The position numbers and the translations under genes were made by a program. DNA of 64,000 bases from Cryptosporidium bovis. Its lineage: Eukaryota; Apicomplexa; Conoidasida; Eucoccidiorida; Cryptosporidiidae. Below the pieces are notes generated by a model, which made no database searches, was not told the DNA's origin, and was given only the letters and a program-made list of their open reading frames with translations. The stretch is from the NCBI GenBank assembly GCA_009768925.2, contig VHIT02000054.1:617732-681731 (forward strand), read 5' to 3'. Below, piece after piece: positions 21,876 to 32,086 of the stretch (positions are counted from its first letter, which is position 1; every line of letters begins with the position of its first letter).

Positions 21876-23129
21876 ATGGTGCAAATAAGTGGCATTGAGA
21901 TGAAGGGTGACAACAATAGTGATTGTTGTTCATGTGCAGAGGGGAGTGAAGGGAAAAAGATGAACACTGCAAAAGTTTCATTGAATAAAGGGAACGTTGA
22001 TGGCGTATGTGTGGAGGAGAGTAACAGAAAGCCAACAATAAACGCAAGGAGAGGGATAACAAATATGATTGTGAGTATGGCATTTGGAGATGAAAGCGTG
22101 TCTAAGCACCAATATAAAAAAGGTAGCATAGCGTATATATTAAGCAGAATACAAAATATAATGGGAATAATAAGTTTGGCTTTTTCGATAATTATTATTG
22201 TGTTTTTAATAACTTCCAGGATAAATAGGGGTAAAAAAGGCATATTAAACTCCTATCCAGTAGGAACTATAGGGAGGTCTGTTAAATTTGACTTGATGAT
22301 GGAGAAGTCAATGGACAATGGAGGAAGCATCAGTGATGATGTTGAAGTAAATCATGAAACTTCTTTGAACAGCGAAACTATAGATGACCCTGAGTACTGG
22401 GCAGATGATGATGACAAGGATCTTTGGGACGACGATAGCGATGATTATTTGGAGATGGACATAGTTAAATCTGAGGAGATAGACGAAGATGATCAAAGTA
22501 TCAAAGAAAAAAGTGACGAAGACAAAGATAAATTGCCTCAAAAAATAACGGGTGAAAGGAACAAGGGGTTGAGATCAAAAGGGATAAAAGTTTCGCTCCC
22601 TTCTTCATTGACATTATATGGGAGAGTTAACGATAATGATTCATATATAAACGGTATATACAATATAATTATGGAAAATGACAATGAAAAGGATAAAAGA
22701 TACCCTAAACTACAACATGGAAGAGCCATATATATGAAAAAGGGTACTGGTAATTTATCAGATTTATATATTTATTTTGATGGTAGGCATGAATTTTGGA
22801 TCTTAAGTAAAAGCATGGATGTAAACGCAAGTAATCCACTTGCTTTTTTACCTGATCATGCACTTATACCTATTAGGCATGTTGGACCATACGGAGCTCA
22901 TTCAAACACTTCATGGGTCTTCAGATACCATGAAAACAACAAAGTTCGTGTCATTAAAGATAACACTGTTAGGGTTGTTGAAAATTCTTCTATTAACAAC
23001 CCGAGAATCCCAGTTTATATTACAAAATCAACGCACAATTGGCATATTAAACATCAAAAAGAAAAGGAAACACTAATTAACGAAAAGGAGGGTACAAAAA
23101 ATTACATTGATCCATATTCTATTGAGTAA
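21876..23129 (+). CDS. Type II single-pass membrane protein with acidic linker, unknown function
   Basis: From the first ATG (21876) the product is 417 aa. The frame opens 27 bp earlier at a GTG, which I do not favour in a eukaryote; ATG at 21900 is also possible. The N-terminal part is hydrophilic with a CC-C cluster (SDCCSC) that might be lipidated. One strong hydrophobic helix (GIISLAFSIIIIVFLI) lies at about 100-115, followed by basic residues. Next comes a very acidic Asp/Glu region (about 150-215). The C-terminal 200 residues look like a compact domain with regularly spaced aromatic residues (LYIYFDGRHEFWILSKSMD, ALIPIRHVGPYGAHSNTSWV). The N-in, C-out topology would place this domain in the lumen or outside the cell. 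I do not recognise the family. Confidence 0.7.
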   Translation: MVQISGIEMKGDNNSDCCSCAEGSEGKKMNTAKVSLNKGNVDGVCVEESNRKPTINARRGITNMIVSMAFGDESVSKHQYKKGSIAYILSRIQNIMGIISLAFSIIIIVFLITSRINRGKKGILNSYPVGTIGRSVKFDLMMEKSMDNGGSISDDVEVNHETSLNSETIDDPEYWADDDDKDLWDDDSDDYLEMDIVKSEEIDEDDQSIKEKSDEDKDKLPQKITGERNKGLRSKGIKVSLPSSLTLYGRVNDNDSYINGIYNIIMENDNEKDKRYPKLQHGRAIYMKKGTGNLSDLYIYFDGRHEFWILSKSMDVNASNPLAFLPDHALIPIRHVGPYGAHSNTSWVFRYHENNKVRVIKDNTVRVVENSSINNPRIPVYITKSTHNWHIKHQKEKETLINEKEGTKNYIDPYSIE

Positions 23130-23696
23130 TTGTTATCCATCATACTGGTCAATAAGTCAAGTTTAAGTTTAGGCAGTTGCCATTTAACCATTCAACTCAC
23201 TAGTTTAGTTCTTTTTTGTAGTATGGAGTAGAGAAAAGTAGTTAATAGTAGAATTTAGTTATATCAGAACACTTGTTTTTGTTTAATTTTAATTTGACTT
23301 TTTTGTGGGATTCATACAATAATTTCGTCATATCTTGTTCTCGGAGTATAGTATATTAGGATCTCTAATTTATATGTTCTAAATCAACCCGCTTTTGTTA
23401 ATTATTATTTTTATGTTTAATATTTTCACATGCAGAAAATGATAATTACCGGTACTTTTTTTGTTTAAATATATTTCTTTGTGCCGGTATATAAGAATAA
23501 AAGTTAATAATACTAAAACAATAATATATAGATATATATAAGACTGAATGCTGCATTTTAATTGACTTTGTAAAAGCAAAAGTAAACGACTAGTTACTTG
23601 TCATTTAATATAACTATATTGTCGTATGTTCATTTGTCTATAAATTGCTTATTAAACATATAAATTACAAGTACATATTTGTTATTCAGCGTCAAG
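23130..23696. other. Intergenic, no gene seen
   Basis: AT-rich DNA between two plus-strand genes, holding the 3' end of one and the promoter of the next. No motif stands out. Confidence 0.6.
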
Positions 23697-26387
23697 ATGT
23701 ACTCTGAAAGTGAGGAGTCATGGTAAGTTTCATTTTTCCCTTATAACTTGAAAACAGATAGAAATAGTGCTCCATTAAAAGTAATAAGCAAAAGTGTATT
23801 ATTGAGTGAGGTCAATAAAAGTTGTTTTAATATCACGGTTTATTGCTTTTTTTGACTCAATGTTTTCTATTTGCTTCAGTATGGGTCTGCTTAACCTTTT
23901 GAAAAAAAAACTATTCACTAACATTCCTTGTGAATATTTATGCAGGTACTCTGTATCAGAGCCATTAACTGCAAAGGACATGTTGAAAATAGGTATATTA
24001 GAGTACAACCCACAAATTGGAGTTGCAGTTTCAAAGGAAATGAGGGAAATATCGTGGGAATTGGTAGATTGTATTACTTTACCAATAAAAAAACTGAAGG
24101 ATAACTATATTTTAGACAATCCTTTTTCTAAGTTAAAGGTGAGTTATTTAATGATTTAAAATAAAAATTTAAACAGATTTATGATTAAATTTGATTTCAC
24201 ACCTTTTTGACTTTGAAAAAATTTCAGAAAGTGAATAAATTGGTGTTAAAAACACAAAATATAGTTGAAATAAAGGAGTCATTAGAGTTGTTGTCGAATT
24301 ATTGTGGAGATAAATCAGACGTTTACAACGAAGTCACTGAATTAACTATAGAAATGAGCAAATTAAGGTACAAAAGAGAGGAATATAACGATTTTTTTGA
24401 AAGCTTTATTTTTGACTTTTTAGGATATATAAATAAAACTGAAGATTGCAAAATGAAAATACCATATATTAAAAAGCTGACAATTAAAAACGCAAATATA
24501 TCTATATTGGATTTTTTTCAACTTATAAACCATGAACCAGAGTTCTCTAGATTAAATGATCTTGAAATAATCGATTGCAAAATTAAAAACTACTCCGACT
24601 TGCACAGTACCGATAATTTTGCGTCTTTATTGAATGAAAGCATAACAGGAATTAAAGTGATCAGAACAAAACCAATTATATCAAAATACTGCTTAAAATT
24701 AGAGGTAAGTTAAAAGTTTTTGTGAATTTTATTTCTTTTTTGAATACAACTTGCTATCGAATTACCATAGAAAATATCATATGAGCCTGTATTAAACTCC
24801 TCAGAGGATAGTGATCTGGAATATATTTACGATTTTTTGCCTGATGAAGATGACATATTAATGTATGAGGACAGTTTAAGCAAAACTGGGGGTGGAAATA
24901 AAAGTTATCATATTGAGAATGTTGAACTAATAATACCTAAAGGTGTTGAAGATGATTACTTTATTAGTAACTACCTTATTGATTGCTTTCCACAAATTGA
25001 AAGCATTAGCGAATTGAAAATAATAGGAAATGGGAAAAAATTGGTAAGAGATGTTGATTTTAACAACATAATCATAAACAATAAAAGAAAAACAGGGAAC
25101 AAAAGCAACTTAAATAATGGCAGGGTGTGTCTTAATTTGGAAAAACTAATACTGAGAAACATATACATTTCATTGGAGACACTGGAATATCTTTTATATT
25201 TATACAATTTCGAAAAAGAATACATTAAAACCCTAAATGAAGCACATTGTGGCACAAATAACCAATATAAGTACCCAACCGTAATTGTGGACTTTAACAT
25301 TGAGTTTGAAAGTTCCTTGAAATACGACAAATACTCTATTAGAAAGTATATAAACAATCTAACAATAGAGGAGGAATCAAATTTTATGATTAATTCTGAC
25401 TTGAACAAATATGGATTCGGTAATATTAATGATAACAAAAATAATAACTGCGAGTATACTGGAAACGTTTACGAGTACAATAAAGGATTTGGAAGTAGCA
25501 GTAACTCAAATAAAAATGATATTTATGCTAATACAAGTTCCAATTATTCTGATTCCGATTTTGGGTTTAAGAATAATGGAGGAATGGAATTTGGTGTAAA
25601 CAATCAAGAGATTTCAAAAGTTGATATATTTAGATTCGATAATCAGTATATTAGTGACAAAAACGATGTTTATGTGAGACCATATATAAATATAAAAAGA
25701 TGGAAGATATTTGTAGAAGGTAAAAACAAAAAAATGGTCGAAATGGAGTACAGAAGAAAAGAAGCAAACAGGAATAAATATGGGGTTATGATAGTGGATG
25801 AACAAATTGAATATATACTATTAAATGACGAGGAAATAAGTAGTATTGTATGCAATCTGGTATCAAAAACGCTTGTTTGCAATGTAATTGATCACAATAA
25901 AACAAAATTAATTGTTTCACCATATGTGATTAATTTTTCAATAGGATATGATAATCTTATATATTCTGGTTATTTGTTAAATATAATACATTACTATCAA
26001 GAAAGCATTGTTGAGTTATCAATAACAACCTGTCTAATTCCAATGAACAATGGTTATTTTAATAATTTAAAATTAAGCAATATTAAAATACTTAAGGTAT
26101 CTTTGTTTAAAAACAACAACCTTACACCTAGTGATCTAATTGACTTGTGTAAATGGCTAAATAATCATGGAAAGAAACTGGAAGAAATACACATTAGAGT
26201 AACCGGAACCACATCTGATTGGATTCCCTCAAAAGATGAAATTACTAGATTAGAATCAACATGGAAAAAAATATCTCCGATTGCTGGAGGCAACAACAAA
26301 GTTAAATTCGAATGTTGTTTTACAGATCACATATTTTATAAAATAAACAAAAATGATGACTTTTACGACAGCGAAGGCTCTGATTGA
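23697..26387 (+). CDS. Spliced leucine-rich protein of unknown function
   Basis: Four exons: 23697-23722, 23946-24138, 24228-24704 and 24771-26387, about 770 aa. A tiny first exon encodes MYSESEES plus two bases. The second exon may instead begin at 23880, which is also in frame and would add 22 residues (see findings). Donors are GTAAGT/GTGAGT, acceptors CAG/TAG. No signal peptide or transmembrane helix. Several segments have spaced Leu/Ile patterns recalling leucine-rich repeats (LNDLEIIDCKIKNYSDL; LEKLILRNIYISLETLEYLL; NIKILKVSLFKNNNLTPSDLIDL), set far apart with Asn/Asp/Tyr/Gly-rich insertions in the middle (about 370-440). An LRR-type or RNI-like scaffold is possible, but repeats are too irregular for a firm call. 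Confidence 0.68.
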
Positions 26388-27112
26388 TTTTCCATATTAT
26401 CTCTTAGTATTTAAGCCCTTTTTTCCAAAAAAAGGAAGATCATGTTCTAAATACAACTTAACTGAATACTGTCATAAAAACTTAATAAAATATACAATCT
26501 TTATTAAATGATCACAAGTGAACCGAGTTATAGAGCTCGTTTTTAATGCATCCATCTTAACCCAAATTTCCCAGAATTCTAAGAGCAATCAGAACTACAT
26601 AATCAAAACATTCACATTTCATTACAAAAAAAGATAAGAGTATTAATAAGATTCATAGAGTGGATAAGATATAGATGGTGAATGAACATAAAATTTAAAA
26701 CGTATCTAGTTGCTCTAACGCAAAAATAGAGACGAGAATATAGTTTTGTCCCATAAATGGAAAACTAATTCATCTTAAATTTAATATATATACATTAATC
26801 GAAAAGCTATTGATATTTTTTAGTAGTAATAATAATGATACTGAAATAGCATACAATGCAAAGTTTAACATCACTAAGTGGGATTTTAAAGTATTAATTC
26901 CCACCCCACAGGTGGTAATACTTGTTTTTTAAATCACTCAATCCTTAGCATACACAATACGATATCAATATTTATAATGCCATACTTTAAACCATTTTCC
27001 TATCTTAAACCATCATTCCTTAATAGTTATTAATATATTAAATAACTTCTAACTTCTCTACGCTGTATGTACAGATATATAGAACCTGGCATCATTCAGA
27101 TTTTACCCTTCT
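26388..27112. other. Intergenic between convergent genes, no gene seen
   Basis: 3' flanks of two convergent genes. Only a weak hairpin (CCACC...GGTGG near 26900-26916) is seen, not enough to call a terminator. Confidence 0.6.
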
Positions 27113-30100
27113 CTATTGATTGGTTACATAGTCTAAGCTTTCAGTAGCGATTCTCTTGATGTAAGAATTTTCGCCTTCACTAACATCTCTTTTAGTAGGG
27201 TATCCATCTTGGGAACTAGGTAAATTGTCAAATAAATTTGCTCTTAATTGAATTTGTTGAATAATGTGTAAATTTTCCTTGGCTTTTTTCCTTAATAGCC
27301 TTTCGATAGAGGCAGTATAAAACCTAGGGATGATTTGTTGTCTTGTCAGTATGATATGGATATCAGTTATATCTGTAACGAGTTTAAAATGCTCCGCTTT
27401 AATATAAGGCATGTTGAACAATGTCACCTCGAGATTTTTACATATATTTTTTATATCTTCGTTCTTCAACCAACAAAGGGACTCGTCGCTATCAATATAA
27501 TTTGAAATGCTTTGCTGGTACAATCTCCATTGTTCTAATCTATTAGCATGATTAATTTTGTTTTCCTCTAATTTTAAGGAGAAGTTAATGTTTGGATTAG
27601 ATTTAGGATAAAGTTCATTCGCAAGCGTAAGCAAAGATTTTACATGATACTCTTCCAACAAACCATTATACTCCTCCGAAGGAGCCCATATTAGTTGACT
27701 GGAATCTTCTCCCTCCAAAAATGGAAACAATAGCGGATTACGCCATGTACTTTCGTATTTGCAATCTTTAGTAAGTTTGATCAAGCTTGAATGTAAATCA
27801 TTCAACGGTTTCATTAGTTCATCATATTTATTATACAAATCTGCTAGTGCTCTTACTAACTTATAAGAAATCTCAGAAGATTCTTCCAATTTCATACGCA
27901 TCTTCCTCTCGCTTTTTAAAATACTCCTATATTTCCTCTTACCTTCCTTAGAAGAAAATAATGAGACCAAATCATATGCAAATGTATAGCTAGTTCTCAG
28001 TGATGTTATGTATTGTCTAGCCGCTTGGAAGAAAGGAATGTCATTCAGCTCCTTCATTTTAGAATCATCACTATTAAGATCATGACCCTTACTTCCAGGA
28101 CGGGTGTCAGCATTATGTCTGAATCCTGGCATTCTAGAGGAAACTTTTGGATCTACATTTGTACATTTGGCTCCACAATCTGAAATATTTCCCTTGTCAT
28201 TAATAACCACAGAAGCAGACTCTTTAACATTATATTCCATTCTTCTTTTTACGTCTCTTTCTCTTTCATAAATTGACATTTTCATATATTCCCTATTCCT
28301 CACAAATTCCTTAGTTATCTCAGTGTGCCTGATGGAGAGCAAGTGTGAGTGTAGAGTTAAAATAAATGTTGATAATTTCCTTCTGAATGATTCACGAAAA
28401 ATTTTATCAGACTCTTTCCTTTTTGAAGTATGAATATTTTCCCCAGAGAAGATCGCATTATTTAAGAATAGTTTTCTGTAATGGGAAAGTAATGGCTCCT
28501 TATGATTAACCTCTACGAGTGTCGGAAAGTCAACAAAAGCGTCTGTATCAGGATTTGACACAAATTTGTCAGACTTTGGAATGGTTACTATACCATCATT
28601 ATATGGTTTCCAATCTCCACTGTGTTCAATGCCTTTCTTTTTGAGTTTCCAAGTGTCAGCGAAAGAGTCAGCAGAATTGAATCCAGTACTGAATCCTTCA
28701 TTTAAGGCAGTCACCATTTGTTTTATATCAAAACCAAATACTGACATGTCCTTAACTACAGAATTTTTATCATTGGCAAATGTGATATAATGTCTAAATT
28801 TAACACCTGGGTATCTTCTTATGGTCTGTACTATTTCATAATGTTGAAATGTAGGTGTCAAGTAGTAGTAGTAAAGGAACCATGAGATTACTTCAAGCAA
28901 TGTTTTCGACTCTTTCGGATCAAATGTAAATATATGTTCATCCTCGTGTAATGAGGTAGAAATAATATCTATTACCACATCATTGTCTGTTTTTGCTTTT
29001 CCTGTTTGGAAACATCTATTAATAGCTCCCTGAATGTTAATTGCCTTCACTATGGAACCATCACCAAATATTCCTAAGCCTTCTATTTTAGTAGGTTCCA
29101 GTATAATAGGAAATGATGATGAGGCTCTTACAACTGAAGGAAGCAAGGAGATTGGTGTCTCTTCATTGAACAAGTAATGAAGACCCACTTTATAGTTAAA
29201 TGCTAATACTGACCAGTGTGAACCCTTAAATCTTCTTCTATTCTGAACTATATGCCTCATAAAGAAAGATATCGGATTTGATGAGCATAAATAACCTTTT
29301 TTTATATTTAAAATTTTCAATAACTTTACGATTTCTGTTGTAGAAATCTTCACATCATCCTTGCAAGTGTGTACATTCTTCTTTGAAAAGAAATTCCATA
29401 TTGATGCGCCCTCTGTTGTAAAGTGTGCTGATTGGGTTGGCAAGTAAAACTGCTTCCATATGGTGTTTAATGCTCCTATTGATATCCCAGATACAACATC
29501 CCATCTAAGTTTTACTCCTAACAAGCGGTAACGCAGAGCCAGGCCATTCATTGCACCTGATGAATAGGCACCTTTCGCCCCTCCTCCAGTAACTGCTAAT
29601 ATATAACATTTAGATTGAGATGCATCCTGAAATCGTTCCTCAATATTTGGTCTTATGTTAAGCAATGTATCCTCCAATTTGCCTTTCTTTGATATTTTCA
29701 TAGTTGAATTTAATATCCTATCGACTTCATTATTAATTTCCTCTTCAGAGAGTTTATGTTTTTCAAGCAATCCAAAAGGTCTTGTACTGTCCTCAGTTTC
29801 TACGTTCGAAATGAACTGACTTAATAGATCAGTACCATTTGAATCTATAAGCGTTGAATGAATATCAACTTCACTTGTTTCATTCAATTCAAGAACTCTT
29901 TCCGATGTTTCTGAAGGGGTAAACACATCAGAGATGTAAGTTCCGTCAGTTCTAGGTTGAGGATGCTTCAAGAGAGATGAATTAGAGTATATTGGAACCA
30001 ATCTTACTAGACCATCTGTACCAAATACACCTCCAACAAAAAATAATACTTGCAATGAACCAATAAATATCGAGGCGTTTATTAACGAAAGGTTGTATGT

Positions 30101-30124
30101 TATTGTCATTTTAGTTTGCAACAA
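27113..30124 (-). CDS. Secreted patatin-like phospholipase
   Basis: 1003 aa, single exon. A signal-type hydrophobic segment (ASIFIGSLQVLFFVGGVFG, about 17-35) follows the start. The patatin domain runs about 172-470, with oxyanion-hole motif GGGAKG (180-185), nucleophile elbow GISIG (Ser215) and the partner aspartate in GDG (Asp355), so the Ser-Asp dyad is complete. Patatins hydrolyse acyl chains from phospholipids or neutral lipids. Apicomplexan members act in membrane rupture, host-lipid use or membrane repair. The C-terminal half (about 560-1003) is a charged helical extension with no recognised domain, making it much longer than a minimal patatin (300-400 aa). Start could be Met1 or Met6. 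The signal sequence suggests delivery to a secretory organelle or vacuole. It shares a 540-bp divergent promoter with TAF7. Confidence 0.88.
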   Translation of the reverse strand: MLQTKMTITYNLSLINASIFIGSLQVLFFVGGVFGTDGLVRLVPIYSNSSLLKHPQPRTDGTYISDVFTPSETSERVLELNETSEVDIHSTLIDSNGTDLLSQFISNVETEDSTRPFGLLEKHKLSEEEINNEVDRILNSTMKISKKGKLEDTLLNIRPNIEERFQDASQSKCYILAVTGGGAKGAYSSGAMNGLALRYRLLGVKLRWDVVSGISIGALNTIWKQFYLPTQSAHFTTEGASIWNFFSKKNVHTCKDDVKISTTEIVKLLKILNIKKGYLCSSNPISFFMRHIVQNRRRFKGSHWSVLAFNYKVGLHYLFNEETPISLLPSVVRASSSFPIILEPTKIEGLGIFGDGSIVKAINIQGAINRCFQTGKAKTDNDVVIDIISTSLHEDEHIFTFDPKESKTLLEVISWFLYYYYLTPTFQHYEIVQTIRRYPGVKFRHYITFANDKNSVVKDMSVFGFDIKQMVTALNEGFSTGFNSADSFADTWKLKKKGIEHSGDWKPYNDGIVTIPKSDKFVSNPDTDAFVDFPTLVEVNHKEPLLSHYRKLFLNNAIFSGENIHTSKRKESDKIFRESFRRKLSTFILTLHSHLLSIRHTEITKEFVRNREYMKMSIYERERDVKRRMEYNVKESASVVINDKGNISDCGAKCTNVDPKVSSRMPGFRHNADTRPGSKGHDLNSDDSKMKELNDIPFFQAARQYITSLRTSYTFAYDLVSLFSSKEGKRKYRSILKSERKMRMKLEESSEISYKLVRALADLYNKYDELMKPLNDLHSSLIKLTKDCKYESTWRNPLLFPFLEGEDSSQLIWAPSEEYNGLLEEYHVKSLLTLANELYPKSNPNINFSLKLEENKINHANRLEQWRLYQQSISNYIDSDESLCWLKNEDIKNICKNLEVTLFNMPYIKAEHFKLVTDITDIHIILTRQQIIPRFYTASIERLLRKKAKENLHIIQQIQLRANLFDNLPSSQDGYPTKRDVSEGENSYIKRIATESLDYVTNQ

Positions 30125-30660
30125 ATAACCAGCTAATTTATTTGTAGGCTTGAGTGAGTATTCCTATCTCCTGCCTTTAAAACTGAATATTACTTTATAG
30201 TTTAGCCTTGTGGATATTTAAATACAGAAGTGCAAGAAACAGCGACTATATGTTTCAAACAAGACTTCTAGTATGATAGTACAAAGTCTATGGAACAACA
30301 ACAAAATATACAAAGCAATATTTCTGATATTATTATAAGTAGTCCCCCAACAACTTTTAATAATTTAAAATTTTATTTATTTACTGCTAATAGAGTTTCA
30401 AATATTTATTTTTATATATAGGTTTCAAATAGCTCAAATATAAATGATTATTATTATGTTATTATTTTGATAATGTTAATATAAATTAGCGGTAGTATAC
30501 GGTACCCCTAACTTACCCCCGTTAGAAGCAATAGAATTTTCTAATTGATTCTAAATAAGTTAGGTTGGCGCTCAATGGCAAACTAAGTTTGGTTAAAACT
30601 AATAAATAATGTCCAGGTAAGATGGTTTAAAATCATAGAAAATATACATCTGCAAGCATA
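30125..30660. other. Divergent promoter region of phospholipase and TAF7 genes
   Basis: No coding sequence seen. A TTGGCGC E2F-like element at 30565-30571 lies 90 bp before the TAF7 start. Confidence 0.5.
30565..30571. promoter_or_regulatory. E2F-like half-site TTGGCGC
   Basis: TTGGCGC 90 bp upstream of the TAF7 ATG. It is short, so chance is possible, but the position is typical for the E2F-like elements elsewhere in the window. Confidence 0.25.
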
Positions 30661-31842
30661 ATGGGATATAGCAAAAATGAGAGAAGCACACAGATACAAT
30701 TCGTACCACAACGTTATTTAAGAAGAGGGGTTTTTTCATCAGTTGACTTGTCAGTATCTGCATTTCGTGATGTACCGGAATCAGTATGTATAGTTAGACT
30801 TCCGGAACATATTGCAAAGGAAGTGAATGAATTATTTGAAAAAGGAGAGAAATTTCCGTTTGGTATACAACCTACGCCATTTGAAGACTTTCGAATATTT
30901 GATGTTCATATTTTGGACCAAGATTATGTGGGAATACTTGTGGATTTACCATGTAATATTGAAGTATACAAGAGTTTGGACTGTGAAAGTATGTTTAAGT
31001 CGACGAATTTAAGTCAAATGCTGTATATATACGATGCCAGAAAGCTACCAAGGTCATTTATAATTTATTCAGGTATAAATATTAACGAAATTTACTATGG
31101 CCAACTAAAATCAAATACGGCATATTTAGATCCCTGCTTTGTTTCATTTATTAAATACTTAAAAGAGGTTCTTCACTGGGAGTGGCCTTCAGGATTACTT
31201 CCTGCTAGTAAGAATATTAGATCTAGAAAATACAGAAATAATGAACTATTTGATATAAATGAGGTTGTCGAAGCTGAACAGGAAATATTAGATAGGGTGT
31301 CCATGCCAAGTCAAGACATGGTCACCATTGAGATAGTTCCTAGAAGTGAGATGAATCAGCAAATTCATTTATTTAAAAATGAAAGAGAGGGTTCTCCTTT
31401 TCAAATTAATTCATTTTATAATAAAAATACGAAAGCTACATGTATGGGAATAATAGGCAAGGACGATAGTTTAAGAGACATGATTAGTAGATTCAAAAGA
31501 GAGGATTTAAATAAAAAGAACAAATGCAGCAATAATTTTGAATTTGATGAAATTCAAAGTGATATCAGTGATGTTATCTTTAGAGAAAGTTCAGATGATG
31601 AGAATTCTAAACAAAACAAAAATAATATCTCTACAGATATTAGTCAACAGAACTACAGTAATAACGGAAAGTCTGATCAATCTAGTTCAAGTTTTAGAGT
31701 TTCAACTCAAGATCAAACTTATGCTCAAACACAGACGCAAACTCAAAATGGAGATAATTTTCTTTTTCAAAACAATGATCAGCAATGCTCATCTTTCATT
31801 GGAGATTGGGAATCAAATAGTACGCTATCTAACGATGATTAA
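30661..31842 (+). CDS. TAF7: TAF7-like subunit of transcription factor TFIID
   Basis: 393 aa, single exon. Residues about 40-195 match the TAFII55 N-terminal domain: VCIVRLPEHIAKEV (42-55), the hallmark ILVDLPCNIEVYKSLD (92-107), SQMLYIYD (118-125) and WPSGLLPASKNIRSRKY (175-191). The same order of VDLPC, SQML and WPxGLxPPxKNxRxRR is seen in yeast and human TAF7. TAF7 binds TAF1 inside TFIID and checks pre-initiation complex activity at RNA polymerase II promoters. The C-terminal half is Ser/Asn/Gln-rich and acidic, with a TQTQTQTQ run, and is likely disordered. The start ATG is preceded by an AT-rich leader, and no in-frame upstream ATG competes. Confidence 0.9.
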   Translation: MGYSKNERSTQIQFVPQRYLRRGVFSSVDLSVSAFRDVPESVCIVRLPEHIAKEVNELFEKGEKFPFGIQPTPFEDFRIFDVHILDQDYVGILVDLPCNIEVYKSLDCESMFKSTNLSQMLYIYDARKLPRSFIIYSGININEIYYGQLKSNTAYLDPCFVSFIKYLKEVLHWEWPSGLLPASKNIRSRKYRNNELFDINEVVEAEQEILDRVSMPSQDMVTIEIVPRSEMNQQIHLFKNEREGSPFQINSFYNKNTKATCMGIIGKDDSLRDMISRFKREDLNKKNKCSNNFEFDEIQSDISDVIFRESSDDENSKQNKNNISTDISQQNYSNNGKSDQSSSSFRVSTQDQTYAQTQTQTQNGDNFLFQNNDQQCSSFIGDWESNSTLSNDD

Positions 31843-32086
31843 CACAAGAGTTTATTAACAACTAAAATTTAATTAAAACTGTTTAATAACCATATCAAAC
31901 TAAATTTTACACCTTAATTCTAAAATATGAAAAATCTGTCCATAATAAGCAGAGTGCTGCAGACCTGGAAAATGTCGCAACAGACATTAACATAATAATA
32001 TATAAAAGTGAATCATTGCCATTGGTAATAAATAAGCGGAGAAACCCGTCGATAATATTTTGTTATCAATGTAAATAAAAGGTAAT

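Noticed and set aside
26890-26920. CCACC...GGTGG hairpin as a terminator
   Set aside because: Five-base stem only, and eukaryotic Pol II genes do not use such terminators.
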